Shown here one piece after another: positions 11,558 to 22,397 of a stretch of 64,000 bases of DNA (position 1 is its first letter; every line of letters begins with the position of its first letter). Position numbers and translations under genes: made by a program. The stretch spans positions 744,001 to 808,000 of the forward strand of contig JAIWNF010000002.1 in assembly GCA_025093555.1 (NCBI GenBank), read 5' to 3'. This DNA is from Circinella umbellata. Its lineage: Eukaryota > Mucoromycota > Mucoromycetes > Mucorales > Lichtheimiaceae. Below the pieces are notes generated by a model. That model made no database searches, had not been told where the DNA came from, and was given only the letters and a program-made list of their open reading frames with translations.

Positions 11558-11862
11558 CAAGTAAGGTGCATCCTGACTTAAACTGTCAAAATATGGGGTG
11601 GAATAAGAATTGACAAAAAATTGTCAGAAATGAAGCTATAGACTTTTTTAGCCGTAATATATGTTAATTGAAGTATTCTGAAGAGATGTTACGGAACAGC
11701 TTTTAGAAAAAAACATTTTCCGCCGAGATTTGTTACTTCAACGTTTTGTCAAAATATGCTATTTTACTAAGTAAACCCAATATTTCAACAAAGGGATAAG
11801 CACTGTGTAACCTATAAATGTGGATGGATTATGGTTACACAAGGTCGCTACTTGTTGATTAT
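11558..11862 (-). repeat. Right copy of the inverted ~300-bp repeat
   Basis: Reverse-complement partner of 2481-2774. The outer end is GGTCGCTACTTGTTGATTAT, ending at 11862. Against the left copy it has ~95% identity, with a short extra segment (CATATATTACGGC in the shared orientation). Confidence 0.75.
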
Positions 11863-12229
11863 AGCTCCTGATTTTTACCATTCCATCTTCTTAACTATGG
11901 GAGGAAGTCTCGATAAAAAACAAAATAGATACGTATAAGAAACAAAAATAAAACTCGAAAAATACTTGTCTCTAAATATTACTTGCATGAAGATACTATT
12001 ATATATACCAAAAAAAATTCAAATGGTTTCCAGGCTGTTGCTGATGAATAGCAACCAACAAATAAAAATATAACTGAAAAACAGGATCCGCCATTTTATT
12101 AAATAAACAAATAGAATCAGCTCTCACAGAAAATACTGGGGAAATAGCAGAAATATCAAATGGTGCTATAAAAGCTAAGCAACAAAGAAAATGTAAAATA
12201 GTAGGATACTTTCTAATACCACACACATA

Positions 12230-13970
12230 TTGGTTTTTTCCAATCGATTTGCGTGTCCTTATTTTTTTTTACGTACATTTTTTTTTTTTGCGCATTGAAT
12301 TTCCAAGTTTGCATATATAAAAAAACAGTTTATTCATAGTACACTTTACTAAAGCATTGGCTCAAGAGCCAAACACCTATCAAAAAATGAAGCAGAGTGC
12401 CTGATCCAGTTCTGACAGTCCTCCACATTAACCTGCTTTGCAGACTCAACAATTCTAGCGCTCAGGTTATCTGTTGCCGTGAGACAGTCTCTTTTTACAC
12501 CGGCTTTGAGCTTTGACCAAAATAGCTCAATTGGATTTAAGAAAGGGGAGTAAGGAGGCAAGTAAACAGCTTTATATCCACGAGTCTTAATGAATTTTTG
12601 GACATCATCAGTCTTGTGAATAGAAGCGTTATCTAAGACAAGATAACGACCTTGCATATTATGTTTGTCAAGCGTATCCATCGCATTGCTAATAAACTCC
12701 TTGAAATGCTCACTTCGAGTACCCACTCTTGCATTAACTTCGGGTACTTCAGTAGGCTTTCCATCATCCCGTTTTCTCTTCTTAGCTGAAGCACTTTTTT
12801 TCTGGACAGCCTTTGGTTTGCGCAAGGTCAAGTCGATGACCCCTTTCTCGCATATTGCTCCAAGTATAGAAATACTAATGCCTTTGTTAGCAGGCAACAC
12901 GACTTTAGCTGGTAGTCCTCGTTTGGATCTACCAAAATTTCTTCGGATATGCATATTAAATCCTGCCTCATCAATAAAAACACAGTTGTTGAACCAGTCC
13001 ATTTCCTTATCATCCAACCACTGCAATATTTTCTCTCTTCTTCGTTGATTTAAAGTGCTCTCAGATGTTCTTGGCGCCACAATTGGATCTAATTTCTTAA
13101 GAGTGAGAGATGCGTGCTGAACAAGGTGTTTGTGAAGACCGGAAAGGGTGATTGACTTAATGTCTGGAAAAGCGGAAATCAAGGCATCTCTTGCCTCCCA
13201 CAAAACAGCAGCTGCATTATTATTGTAGTAACGACAAAGAAAATCAGTGTGCTTTGGCTCAAGCTTTCGATTATTCCCTCCCAGACGAGAAGCCTTCTTG
13301 GTACCAGGCAAACGCTTCTCCTCGTCATCTCTATATGTTTTCACATAGTGTTGAGCTGTTCTCACAACGATACTTACAGCTAAGCCTGCTTGTCTTGCAG
13401 ATATTCCTTCCTCAATAACAAGATCAAGCAGTTCTTGCACTTGGAGTGGTGTGTAAGAGCGATCTGTGCCTCTGGTACTTTTGGCAGCTGTGGATTTGGC
13501 GGTGGTCTTTATTTCGCTCTTTACAATATGCTGGGTAGCTGTTACTGGTCCATACTGACTGCCAATAGAGGCACCTTGTGTGTTACTACAAAATTCCTGA
13601 AAGGTATCGAGATCCATAAGTTTTTTAATATCTGGCCTTGTTTCTTTCATAGGCTATTTTTCATCCTGGCCTGGTTGTCATTCTTGCCATTCCAGGTCAG
13701 CTGTTTCATATAATCCTAATTGAACTTCTTCTACTTCCATTGAAGTGGGCTCAATGATCTCATCAGCAATGTTAAAGCAGGTCATGTATTCAGCGGGGAC
13801 ATCGTTATAGTACATTTTTATTATAAAAAAAAAGAAAAGGTTAAGGTTAGGGGCGCAAGATAGAAAATTCAATGCGCAAAAAAAAAAAAGTGTACGCAAA
13901 AAATTCGCAAAAAAAAAATAAGGACACGCAAAAAAAAAATTGTGTGCGCAAATCGATTGGAAAAAACCAA
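12230..13970 (-). mobile_element. Tc1/mariner-superfamily DNA transposon
   Basis: A 1741-bp element with perfect 24-bp terminal inverted repeats (12230-12253 and 13947-13970, beginning TTGGTTTTTTCCAATCG) and TA dinucleotides directly outside both ends (12228-12229, 13971-13972), the target duplication typical of Tc1/mariner. A second sub-terminal inverted motif (GCGTGTCCTTAT at 12251-12262; ATAAGGACACGC at 13919-13930) could be a second transposase site. It contains one transposase gene on the minus strand. Perfect termini indicate recent activity. Confidence 0.93.
12349..13815 (-). pseudogene. Tc1/mariner transposase, DD34E, with two in-frame stops near the N-terminus
   Basis: The main open frame, 433 codons from ATG 13650, has an N-terminal helix-turn-helix (~65-105: PLQVQELLDLVIEEGISARQ), a DDE domain with D227 (FIDEAGFN), D340 (LVLDNASIH) and E375 (PPYSPFLNPIE), and 34 residues between the second D and the E. 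Upstream in the same frame, codons from ATG 13815 encode an acidic segment (MYYNDVPAEYMTCFN...) interrupted by TGA (13680-13678) and TAG (13656-13654). Either the gene starts at 13650 and is functional, or the stops (or an unrecognised intron) separate the original N-terminus. Catalytic and DNA-binding parts look intact. Confidence 0.88.
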
Positions 13971-13972
13971 TA

Positions 13973-15815
13973 ACCTAATGGCTTTTTTTTTGGGTGCATA
14001 CATATCAGGCCATTTCAAAATGATGTTCAAAAAAGGCGTTTTGTTTATATTTATTATAATGTATAAAAAGTCATTGTAAAATAAACTACTTTACACACGC
14101 CCCGAGTTAAAATAAAATAAACCCTGTTTATTTCTGTTTATAGAAACATGTGTTGTAGATCAATGTACGTACCTTTTTTTTTCTCTTTTTTATTATAATA
14201 AAGAAGTGAAGTGAGAGAGAGAAAGTTTTTATTATAATTGAAAAATAGAAAGGATATTATAATAGTTGTTTACGTATAATAAAGGTTAGTATGCGATATA
14301 AATCAAAACCATTTAATTATTAGATAGTCTAAAGAAAGGCATAAAATGCATGAATCCACCTTATTATTTTAGCTACTAAAAAAGTTTTTGATGATCTTTA
14401 CGTAGTGTTGAATTGAAATTGTTTGCCAAGAAGAATGTCTTATATATATATATATATTGATTGATTCATTATGAGGTTCTTTTACTGTTTACTTATAACG
14501 TAATTCATTATTTGTTTGTTGCCTATAGGAAAACACGTGTCGTATTATATGATCAGTGCTTTTACTTTTTGACGAATATAATATTAAAGCCAATATACAA
14601 ATACAAGATAAAGTGTATATTTTGTATACAATATATAATGTATTTAATTTCTAATACTATGATAATTTGTTTTTCTCCTATTCTTTGTTGTTTTATTAAT
14701 AAGAACTTGCCAAAACGAGGGGTGGGGGAAGGGGGGGTGAGGTTGTTAGATTAATCAACAAGGGTACGGTTCCTTTTTTTTTTGTATGGTTCCTTTTTCT
14801 TTTCAAATTCTTTTTTTTTTCTTATAATAATGAAACATATAATTAATTATCGGATATAAGGGAAATGTTATAGATAATAAGGAATAAAGAAAAAGAACAA
14901 TGAGAAGTAAAAGATTACTTCTTCATGTTCTATATAACTGTTTCGTTATTCTTTTTTTATATATAAAAAGGTTACATACATAATAACCCGGCGGTACGGA
15001 AAAAAAAAAAAAAAAAAAGAGAGTTTTCTTTTTTAATATGCGCTTATTACTATATCTTTGCGCCTTTATAACAAACTTTGTGATACCACGCTTTCTCTTT
15101 TTTTTACGTATCTATTCATTTATTATTCTTACAACTTAATTCTCCGCTTTTTTTTTCGCCAATATGCTTTAATGTTTTATTTATTTTATCGCCATGGTTA
15201 CCCATTCCATTATAACTAACTCCCCCCCCTTCCTTTATAACCTTTATAATCCCACCCCCTAATACATAAAAAAAATAAAAGAGTGAAAGAGAGACAGAGA
15301 GAAAGAGAAAGAAAGAAAAAATTACTAATGAATTAGGTCGAATATATATACATATGTATCCTCTCCCCATATACTATTTTCTCCCTATTTTTTTAAAAGA
15401 AAGACTTATTGTTAGTCTCATTAAAATAGTCGATCGAAAATAGTTTGAAAGAGGGGGGAGGGAGTTTGTGATGTCAACTGAAATAATATTACTTTTCTGT
15501 TTGGGTTGCTCAAAAAGGATGCAAGAACGATTTTAAAAGTCAGGTTTCTTAGGATGCAATGGTTTCGGTTGTTCTAGTTTAAAAAAGAGAGAGAGAGAAG
15601 TTTTTAGTGTGACACCATACACAATTCACACATAACTCTTTGTGTATATATGTTTATTTTATTTTTTTAGGTCTCTTTTTTCCTTCTCCTCTCTCTCTTT
15701 TTTTAATAATAATAATAATTACACTCTTTCTTTTTTTTTCAATTCCCCCTTTTTTTTTTTGAAAAGAAAGAAAAACATATTAATTAACTCAAATTTTTTC
15801 GACATTATTTGTTGA
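13973..15815. other. Intergenic spacer upstream of the O-fucosyltransferase-like gene
   Basis: No gene seen. Contains (TA)n at ~14444-14456, A18 at ~15001-15018, a C8 run (15224), (GA)n at ~15289-15318 and ~15583-15597, and T-rich tracts at 15730-15760 close to the gene start, resembling a poly(dT)-rich fungal promoter. Confidence 0.5.
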
Positions 15816-15833
15816 ATGGCTGTCGAAAAATAG
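15816..15833 (+). promoter_or_regulatory. Five-codon upstream ORF before the main start
   Basis: ATGGCTGTCGAAAAATAG lies 11 bp upstream of the ATG at 15845, in another frame. If the transcript starts upstream of 15816 this minimal uORF would lower initiation at the main start. The transcript start is unknown. Confidence 0.35.
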
Positions 15834-15844
15834 AACCAATAACC

Positions 15845-17767
15845 ATGTTTTTATTAAAAACAAATCCTCGAAAGAAAACTATTCTAGTTCTTCTTACTTT
15901 ATTTTCTCTTTTAATTATTTCTTTACAACTTTTACGGTATCAATATGACGGTATACCCCTTCCTTCAAGAATTTTACAATGGTCCACCGACAATTATAAC
16001 GAATATATCAATAATTATTATAAAACGACAGACGATAGCAATGACGAAAATGAGAAAAACAATGATCCATCATCACCGAGATTTTTAAACAGCCATCAAC
16101 TTCAACCTATTCAGCATACACCTCAACCGAATGAAAAATATATAACTTATTTGCCTTATTCACGATTTTCGAATCAACGTAGTACATTATTGAATGCGGC
16201 CTTATTAGCCAAGTATTTGAATCGTACCTTAGTTGTACCTCCCATGTTTTTGGGAAGTGCGAATGGTTGGTCTCCTGCACCTGGTTTATATCGTGTATTA
16301 GCTAATATGACGGATGCCAATTTTCAAGATCGTTGTTTTGATACACGAGGACAAGTTATTCCTGAAGAACCTATTGTACAAGAAGAAACAGGAGAAGTTG
16401 TATTTGGTTGTTATAATTTTACGACTTATGCCATGTTACCTTGGAGTTGGGCAACGGATTTACATCGATTGACAAAACCTGAACAAGAAGGGGGTCTTGG
16501 AATTAATATTATGGAACGTTCTGACATGTCATTATCTACATTACAACAAGAATTAGATCTTTCTGAAGAAGATTTATATTTGATGCAAGATAATACGGTA
16601 AGTAAAAAAAAAAAAAAAAAGAGAGAGAGAGAGAGAGAGAGGATGGAACTTATATTATTGGTTTGATCAAGTTATCGGGGAGTGGGGAGGGTTCATTTAT
16701 AAATGACTAATATTTATATATATATATATTAGAGATATCAATGGCATATATATGAAAAAGAAGGAGATCCAAGAAATTTAAGATATCAATATGAAATTTC
16801 TTTAAAAGAATTAAGTGGTATTGAACAACGATTATTACATTTCTATGGTATTTTTGGTTATGATCGATTAGAATTAGATTCTACAGGAGAAAGTGATGAA
16901 TATCGACTTCAAATCGAACAAGCACTTATATTTCGACATCCAGCGATTGGAGAAGCCTCCGCGATGATTTTAGCTCAATTATTAAATGGTATTGAAAAAG
17001 AAACAAGTGAACTTGTGCCATTAGATCCTTATCAAGCACAAGAAAAAGAAGATCAAGAACAAGAAGAATATGAATTACCCCGTTTTGTGGCTGCCCATGT
17101 GCGTGCAGGTGATGGTGTATTTTTAAAGAAACTGAAAGATCGTATACCTGAATTCGTTCATCAAATATGGGATATTATGACAGGAAATGAAACAACCACG
17201 GATGATTTAATTGGATCCAGTAATAAAATTAATGCAACACAACCTAGTTTTCCAAAACATCAATTATTTCCTTTACCTAAAGCACCATATAAATTACGTA
17301 AAGAATTATCAGAGATGGATTTATCAACAAGATTACATGAATGTGCTCAACGAAATCAAATGGTATTATATGTTGCTACGGATGCAGAATCTCCACGTCA
17401 AAATAAAGAATTAAAACCCATTTTGGATGCGTTCCCTTGTACGTTTTTTATGGATGATTTTCCAAAGGATTGGCGAGCGCCATTGGGTAATGTAAGATCA
17501 CCTTTAGATCCTAAAAAGGATTTAACAGAATATTTAGTTATGTTTGTGGATGCTACTTTATGTTCTTGGGGAGAACGATTTGTAGGTACAAGAACATCTA
17601 CATTTTCAGTAAGTTTTCTTTTTTAATATGAGATGATGATGATGGAGAAGGGAAATAAAGTTTTATATTAACTTTGTATAATTATTACTATTATTTAGAA
17701 TTATATTAAACAATTTCGACATGCTATTGTTGATGAAATGCTTGAAAGACAAGAATTTACTGCATAA
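15845..17767 (+). CDS. O-fucosyltransferase-like type II membrane protein
   Basis: Exons 15845-16597, 16733-17608, 17699-17767; both introns phase 0 with gtaagt donors; 565 aa. ATG 15845 is the first in-frame ATG. Residues ~12-32 form one hydrophobic signal-anchor after a basic start (NPRKK), implying Golgi/ER type II topology, then a Ser/Asn-rich stem to ~90. The catalytic region opens with YLPYSRFSNQRSTLLNAALL, the usual opening of fungal GDP-fucose O-fucosyltransferase-like proteins, and has HVRAGDG at H373, the conserved HxRxGD-type motif II of these GT-B enzymes. Near the end, GERFVGTRTSTFS matches the usual C-terminal 'F.GT..S.FS' motif. N-glycosylation sequons are present (NRT, NMT, NFT, NET). 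Sugar and acceptor are inferred only. Intron 1 holds an A16 + (GA)n tract. Confidence 0.85.
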
Positions 17768-18289
17768 AATCCTCCCCCCCCCACCCCCCGCATCTCTTTC
17801 CCATTCCCCAAAAACCAAAAACATTCTTAATCATATTTTCATTTTGTTTTTTAGAATTTTCTAGTTGAACAGCACTTTTTTTTTAATATTCACGCAAACA
17901 CATACACACACTCACTTCACAAAAAGAAAAAAAAAACTCTTCTATTCCATAATTTGTTTCCTTCATTATTATTATTATTATTATTATTCATGTACATAAT
18001 ATATTAGCTTTTTTCTTTTTCTTTTTACAAACATATAAACATCCATTATATTCTTTTTATTTATTCGTTAGATTTTGTCCATGTTGAAACCACACCCTTC
18101 GTTCTTCTTTTACCCCCAAATCATTATAAATAACAACACATATTTTTTATTCTTAACTAAACTTATTGTCTATTTCTATATGTTACACAACAACGAATCG
18201 GGGGCAAATTATTTTTTTTTTTCTTTTTCAACCCATATAATTATTTTTGCTTGTGATTATGTGTGTACCTTTTTTTATATAAACATACA
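17768..18289. other. Spacer with (C)n, (CA)n and (TTA)n tracts
   Basis: 3' region of the fucosyltransferase-like gene and promoter of the helicase. It holds a C-rich run at 17773-17790, a CACACA-type run near 17895 and (ATT)n at 17967-17988. No gene seen. Confidence 0.5.
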
Positions 18290-21200
18290 ATGACTGATCG
18301 CGATTATGGATTTCCTTTTCCACCTTATTCCATTCAAAATGAATTCATGAATTCTCTTTATGATACTTTATCCAAAGGTAAAATTGGAATTTTTGAAAGT
18401 CCCACTGGAACTGTAAGTTTATTTTCTTCTCTGGTTGAGAATAAGGGTCAAGAGAAAATGACTAACACGATTCCAATGATCTATACACTCATATACCTAT
18501 AGGGTAAATCACTTAGTATTATTTGTGGATCGTTACGATGGTTAAAAGATCATGATCAAGATGAATTAAATAAAATGGAAAAAACAGGCAAGTTAGAAAA
18601 GAGAAGGAGAGAGTTACATGGTTGTCATTTTAATTAATAGATATTAATATATATATAATAGGTCAAGAGGATAATAATAATAATAATAATCAAGAACCAG
18701 ATTGGCTTCAATCTTTTAAAGTAACGAATAAAATAGAACAACAAAAAGAAACTTTAAGAAAAGAACGTAGAAAGGAATTGAAAAGAAGAATTCAATATGC
18801 AAAACAATTAGAAGAATCAAAAGCTTCATTTATTCTTGGAGAAAATGATTCATCTTCTTCTTTACGTTGGAAAAAAAGACTCAAGGTTTTATATTTTTTG
18901 ATTTGTTTTCCAAAATAATAGACGTTGAACTAAAAAAAAAAGCAAATGGGTAAAAAATTGTATTTTAGGTGAATGATGGATTAAAGAAGAAGAATGAAGA
19001 TGATGATGATGATGAATTTTTATTGGATGAATATACAAGTGATCATGATGAGGATGATAAAAGCAAATTAAAAACAAATGATAATAGTAATCTATCAAAA
19101 GAAGTTCGTGAATTATTAGCAAAGTAAGTGTACGTTCATTATATCATTCATAGTATTATTATTAATAGATATAATTAGATTAGAACCGACAAAACAAATA
19201 ACATCTGATACACAAGAACAAGAAGAGGATGAAGAAGAGGATGAACAATTAAAGGTTTTTATGCATCCAGTTTTTCTTTTGTGTGACAAAGAAATTCTAG
19301 AGGATGCATAAATTAAATTAAATTAATTCGCATTATTTTAGATTTATTATACATCTCGAACACATTCACAATTATCCCAATTTATTCATGAAGTAAACAA
19401 GACAATGTATTCAGAAGATATATGGACAATTCCATTGGGTTCTAGAAAAAATACTTGTATACATAAAGATATTAAGAAATTAAAAAGTGTTCAAAGAATG
19501 AATGAAGCTTGTTTAGAATTACAAAAAAACAGTAAGTACAATTTATATGTCGTTTGAAAAATAAAGATGGACTTTAACTCACTATTCATTTATTTATTTA
19601 GGTACTTCAACTTCAAAATGTCCACATTTACCATCAAAAACAGAAAGGAATCAATGGAATACCTTTCGAGATCATGCATTGGTAAATTATGAATAAAAAG
19701 TATATTTTTTGAGATAAATATTAATTTTAATTATTATTTTCATTCATTCTAGGCTAAAGTACGAGATATTGAAGATTTAGTTCAAGTTGGAGAAAAATTG
19801 GGTATATGTCCCTACTATGGTTCTCGACATGCATTACGACCTGCTCAGGTAAACTATAATACTTTTACATGGGATATTGAATTTCAACTCAACTAATTAT
19901 AATAATGAAAAAAAAGCTCGTCGTATTACCCTATCAACATTTATTACATGCCAATACACGTGAATCACTTGGTATTTCATTAAAAAATAATATTGTCATT
20001 ATTGATGAAGCACATAATCTTATTGAAACCATTACATCCATACATACTGTTACACTTACGTATCACCAAACACATATGGCATTTCAACAATTGGGCGCTT
20101 ATTTAAAAAAATATCGAAATCGATTACTCGGGAAAAACATCGCTTATATTCGACAAATTGTACATATTATCAAAGCATTGATCAAACTTTTGGAACCCAC
20201 TCCCAGTGATGAAAAAGAAAGAAAAGATAGAGTCATGGGAGTCAATGCATTTGTTCATTTGTTAAATATTGATCATATGAATATATTCAAAATTGAAAAA
20301 TATTTAAAACAAAGTCATTTAGCAAGAAAATTAAATGGATTTATTGATAAAGAACTTTTAAAAAATCAACAACAAGGACAACAACAACAACAACAAACGA
20401 CTGTTATGCCAACATTAACAATAATTGAATCATTTTTATTGACATTAACTCATCCTGATAAGGATGGTCGTATTGTGATTAATTATTCTGAAAATACCAA
20501 TAATCCTGAAATTAAATATATGTTATTGAATCCAGCTGAAGTGTTTCAACCTATTGTAGATGATGCCAAAAGTATTATTTTAGCTGGAGGAACAATGGAA
20601 CCAGTAAGTTACTTCTAAATGATTATTTATTGGTTGAAAAAGGGAGGGGATTATTATGAAATAGGTGTATTACCCTTTTTCGAAAATAAATAAATAAATT
20701 ACTAATATTTCCTGTATATGGGATATAACATATATAGATTTCGGATTTCATTAATATATTACTACATAATACTTCATCCTCTCAAATCGATCGACTTTCG
20801 TGTGGTCATATCATACCTCCCAATAATATGGCTGTCATGAGTATTGATACAGGACCTTCTGGAAAACCTTTTTTATTCCGTTATGATAATCGCAAAGATG
20901 AAAAATTGGTAAATATTATTTATTGCAACCTCTATTCGTCATCCATCATTCAACTTGTATTTTTTTCTTCAATAATAGATGGATGAAGTGGGACAAACAA
21001 TTATCAATTTATGTAATGTCATACCAGGAGGTGTTGTTTGTTTCTTTTCAAGTTTTACTTATTTGGAACAAGTATATCAACGATGGAATACATATCAACA
21101 TAATGGTCATACACGATTGACACTTATTGAAAGAAAGAAAAAAGTATTTAAGGAACCAAGAGAAAGTAATCAAGTTGAAACAACATTACGAGATTATGCT

Positions 21201-21888
21201 ATGCATATTGATAAGGTAAATCCTTTGATTATATATATATATATATTCGAAGGGTATTATTTATTATTCCAGGATTGTTTTAAATGTATATGAATCTCAA
21301 TATTATAAATGTATAGTCGGGTGGTGCATTACTTTTATGTGTTGTTAATGGAAAAATGTCTGAAGGTATCAATTTTTCGGATCAGCTTGGAAGGTAACTA
21401 TATATTTTTTTTTTAATTCATCCTATTCTTTAATAACTTTATAATTCTTTTTTATTTTGTAGAGGTGTGATTATGGTAGGACTACCATTTGCTAATAGAG
21501 GATCAGTCGAGTTACAAGAAAAAATTAAATATGCAAATGAAATGAATCCTAATCAATCTGATGCTGGGAATGAATATTATGAAAATTTGTGTATGAGAGG
21601 TGTCAATCAATCCATAGGTAATATATATTGTATATTCATGAAATACAAAAAAGAAGAAGGAAGGGAATCATTCAAACTAAATAACTTCTTTTCATTTTAT
21701 TATAATAATTAGGTCGTGCTATTCGACATAAAAATGATTATGCTACGATTATCTTATTAGATCAACGTTATTCACATGCACGTATTCGAAACAAGTTACC
21801 AGGATGGATTGGTAATCATGTTAAACACTGTGAAAAATTTAATGTTGCTATGGGTAATACTATACGATTTTTCAAACCATTTCGATAA
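18290..21888 (+). CDS. CHL1: Fe-S DNA helicase of the CHL1/DDX11 type
   Basis: Fourteen exons: 18290-18412, 18503-18587, 18662-18885, 18969-19123, 19179-19254, 19342-19531, 19602-19681, 19753-19848, 19917-20603, 20738-20908, 20979-21215, 21317-21393, 21463-21617, 21713-21888; joined 843 aa, all junctions in frame. XPD/Rad3-family superfamily 2 helicase. Walker A SPTGTGKS (~36-43, split by intron 1); [11 protein letters not shown] motif (~225); four spaced cysteines C260, C278, C291, C330 for the 4Fe-4S cluster; DEAH box D373; [11 protein letters not shown]; and QSIGRAIRH (783-791). Length and the acidic insert between motifs I and Ia (poly-Asp/Glu, ~130-215) fit CHL1/DDX11 better than Rad3 or FANCJ. 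The family acts in the nucleus in sister-chromatid cohesion and lagging-strand repair. Intron 2 (18588-18661) has a GC-AG boundary. Confidence 0.92.
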
Positions 21889-22397
21889 AAAAAAAAGATG
21901 ATTTTGTTAGTAAAGTATATTAAATAGTAGTAGAAAGGGGGAGAGAGAGAATACATTTCTTATTGTAAATAAATGTAAAATATGTTGATACAAAAAAAAA
22001 AGTTGAATATTTGTAAATTCTTTTTTATTAAAAACAATTGCTGTGAGATTTAGGCTCATTAAAAATCCCATTATGTATTATCAGGAGTACAGGGGAGTGA
22101 GAACATATTTTATGACGGAATTGGTATAGCAAATGATTTCATAGATCGATTAATGGCGAATCGTTATGATTTAACCACTATAGTGATATATAAACTAAAG
22201 AGAAATAGAAATACTTTTAATTACTTTTAATCAATCAAAGATAATAAACATTAAAAACAGTGAAGGGAGAACGAAAAAAAAGATCTTACTATAATTCATT
22301 TTAAAATTACAGAAAAAAAATTATCCATGAGATATGTATAAGGAAGATGGGATAGGTCATGTTTTGGGGTATATATATAAGCTGAAAAGTATGATTA
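21889..22397. other. Shared 3' region of convergent CHL1 and FEX genes
   Basis: 510 bp between two convergent stop codons. AATAAA-like sequences near 21967 (plus) and poly-A tracts. Overlapping 3' ends are possible. No other gene. Confidence 0.45.

Larger units (their letters stand above)
2481..11862. mobile_element. Candidate 9.4-kb composite element bounded by long inverted repeats
   Basis: The two ~300-bp repeats at 2481-2774 and 11558-11862 face each other like terminal inverted repeats. Between them lie only unfamiliar repeat-type genes: a decayed multi-exon nuclease-like gene (minus), a Cys-rich ORF nested in its intron (plus), and an acidic 297-aa ORF (plus). The two plus ORFs share an identical 20-bp upstream sequence. 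Against a single element: no target-site duplication is visible (ACACTTGA left, AGCTCCTG right), and the repeats could be two independent insertions. Confidence 0.45.

Noticed and set aside
15809..15844. 12-codon N-terminal extension of the fucosyltransferase-like protein
   Set aside because: It would begin at TTG; the first in-frame ATG is 15845, followed directly by a good signal-anchor.
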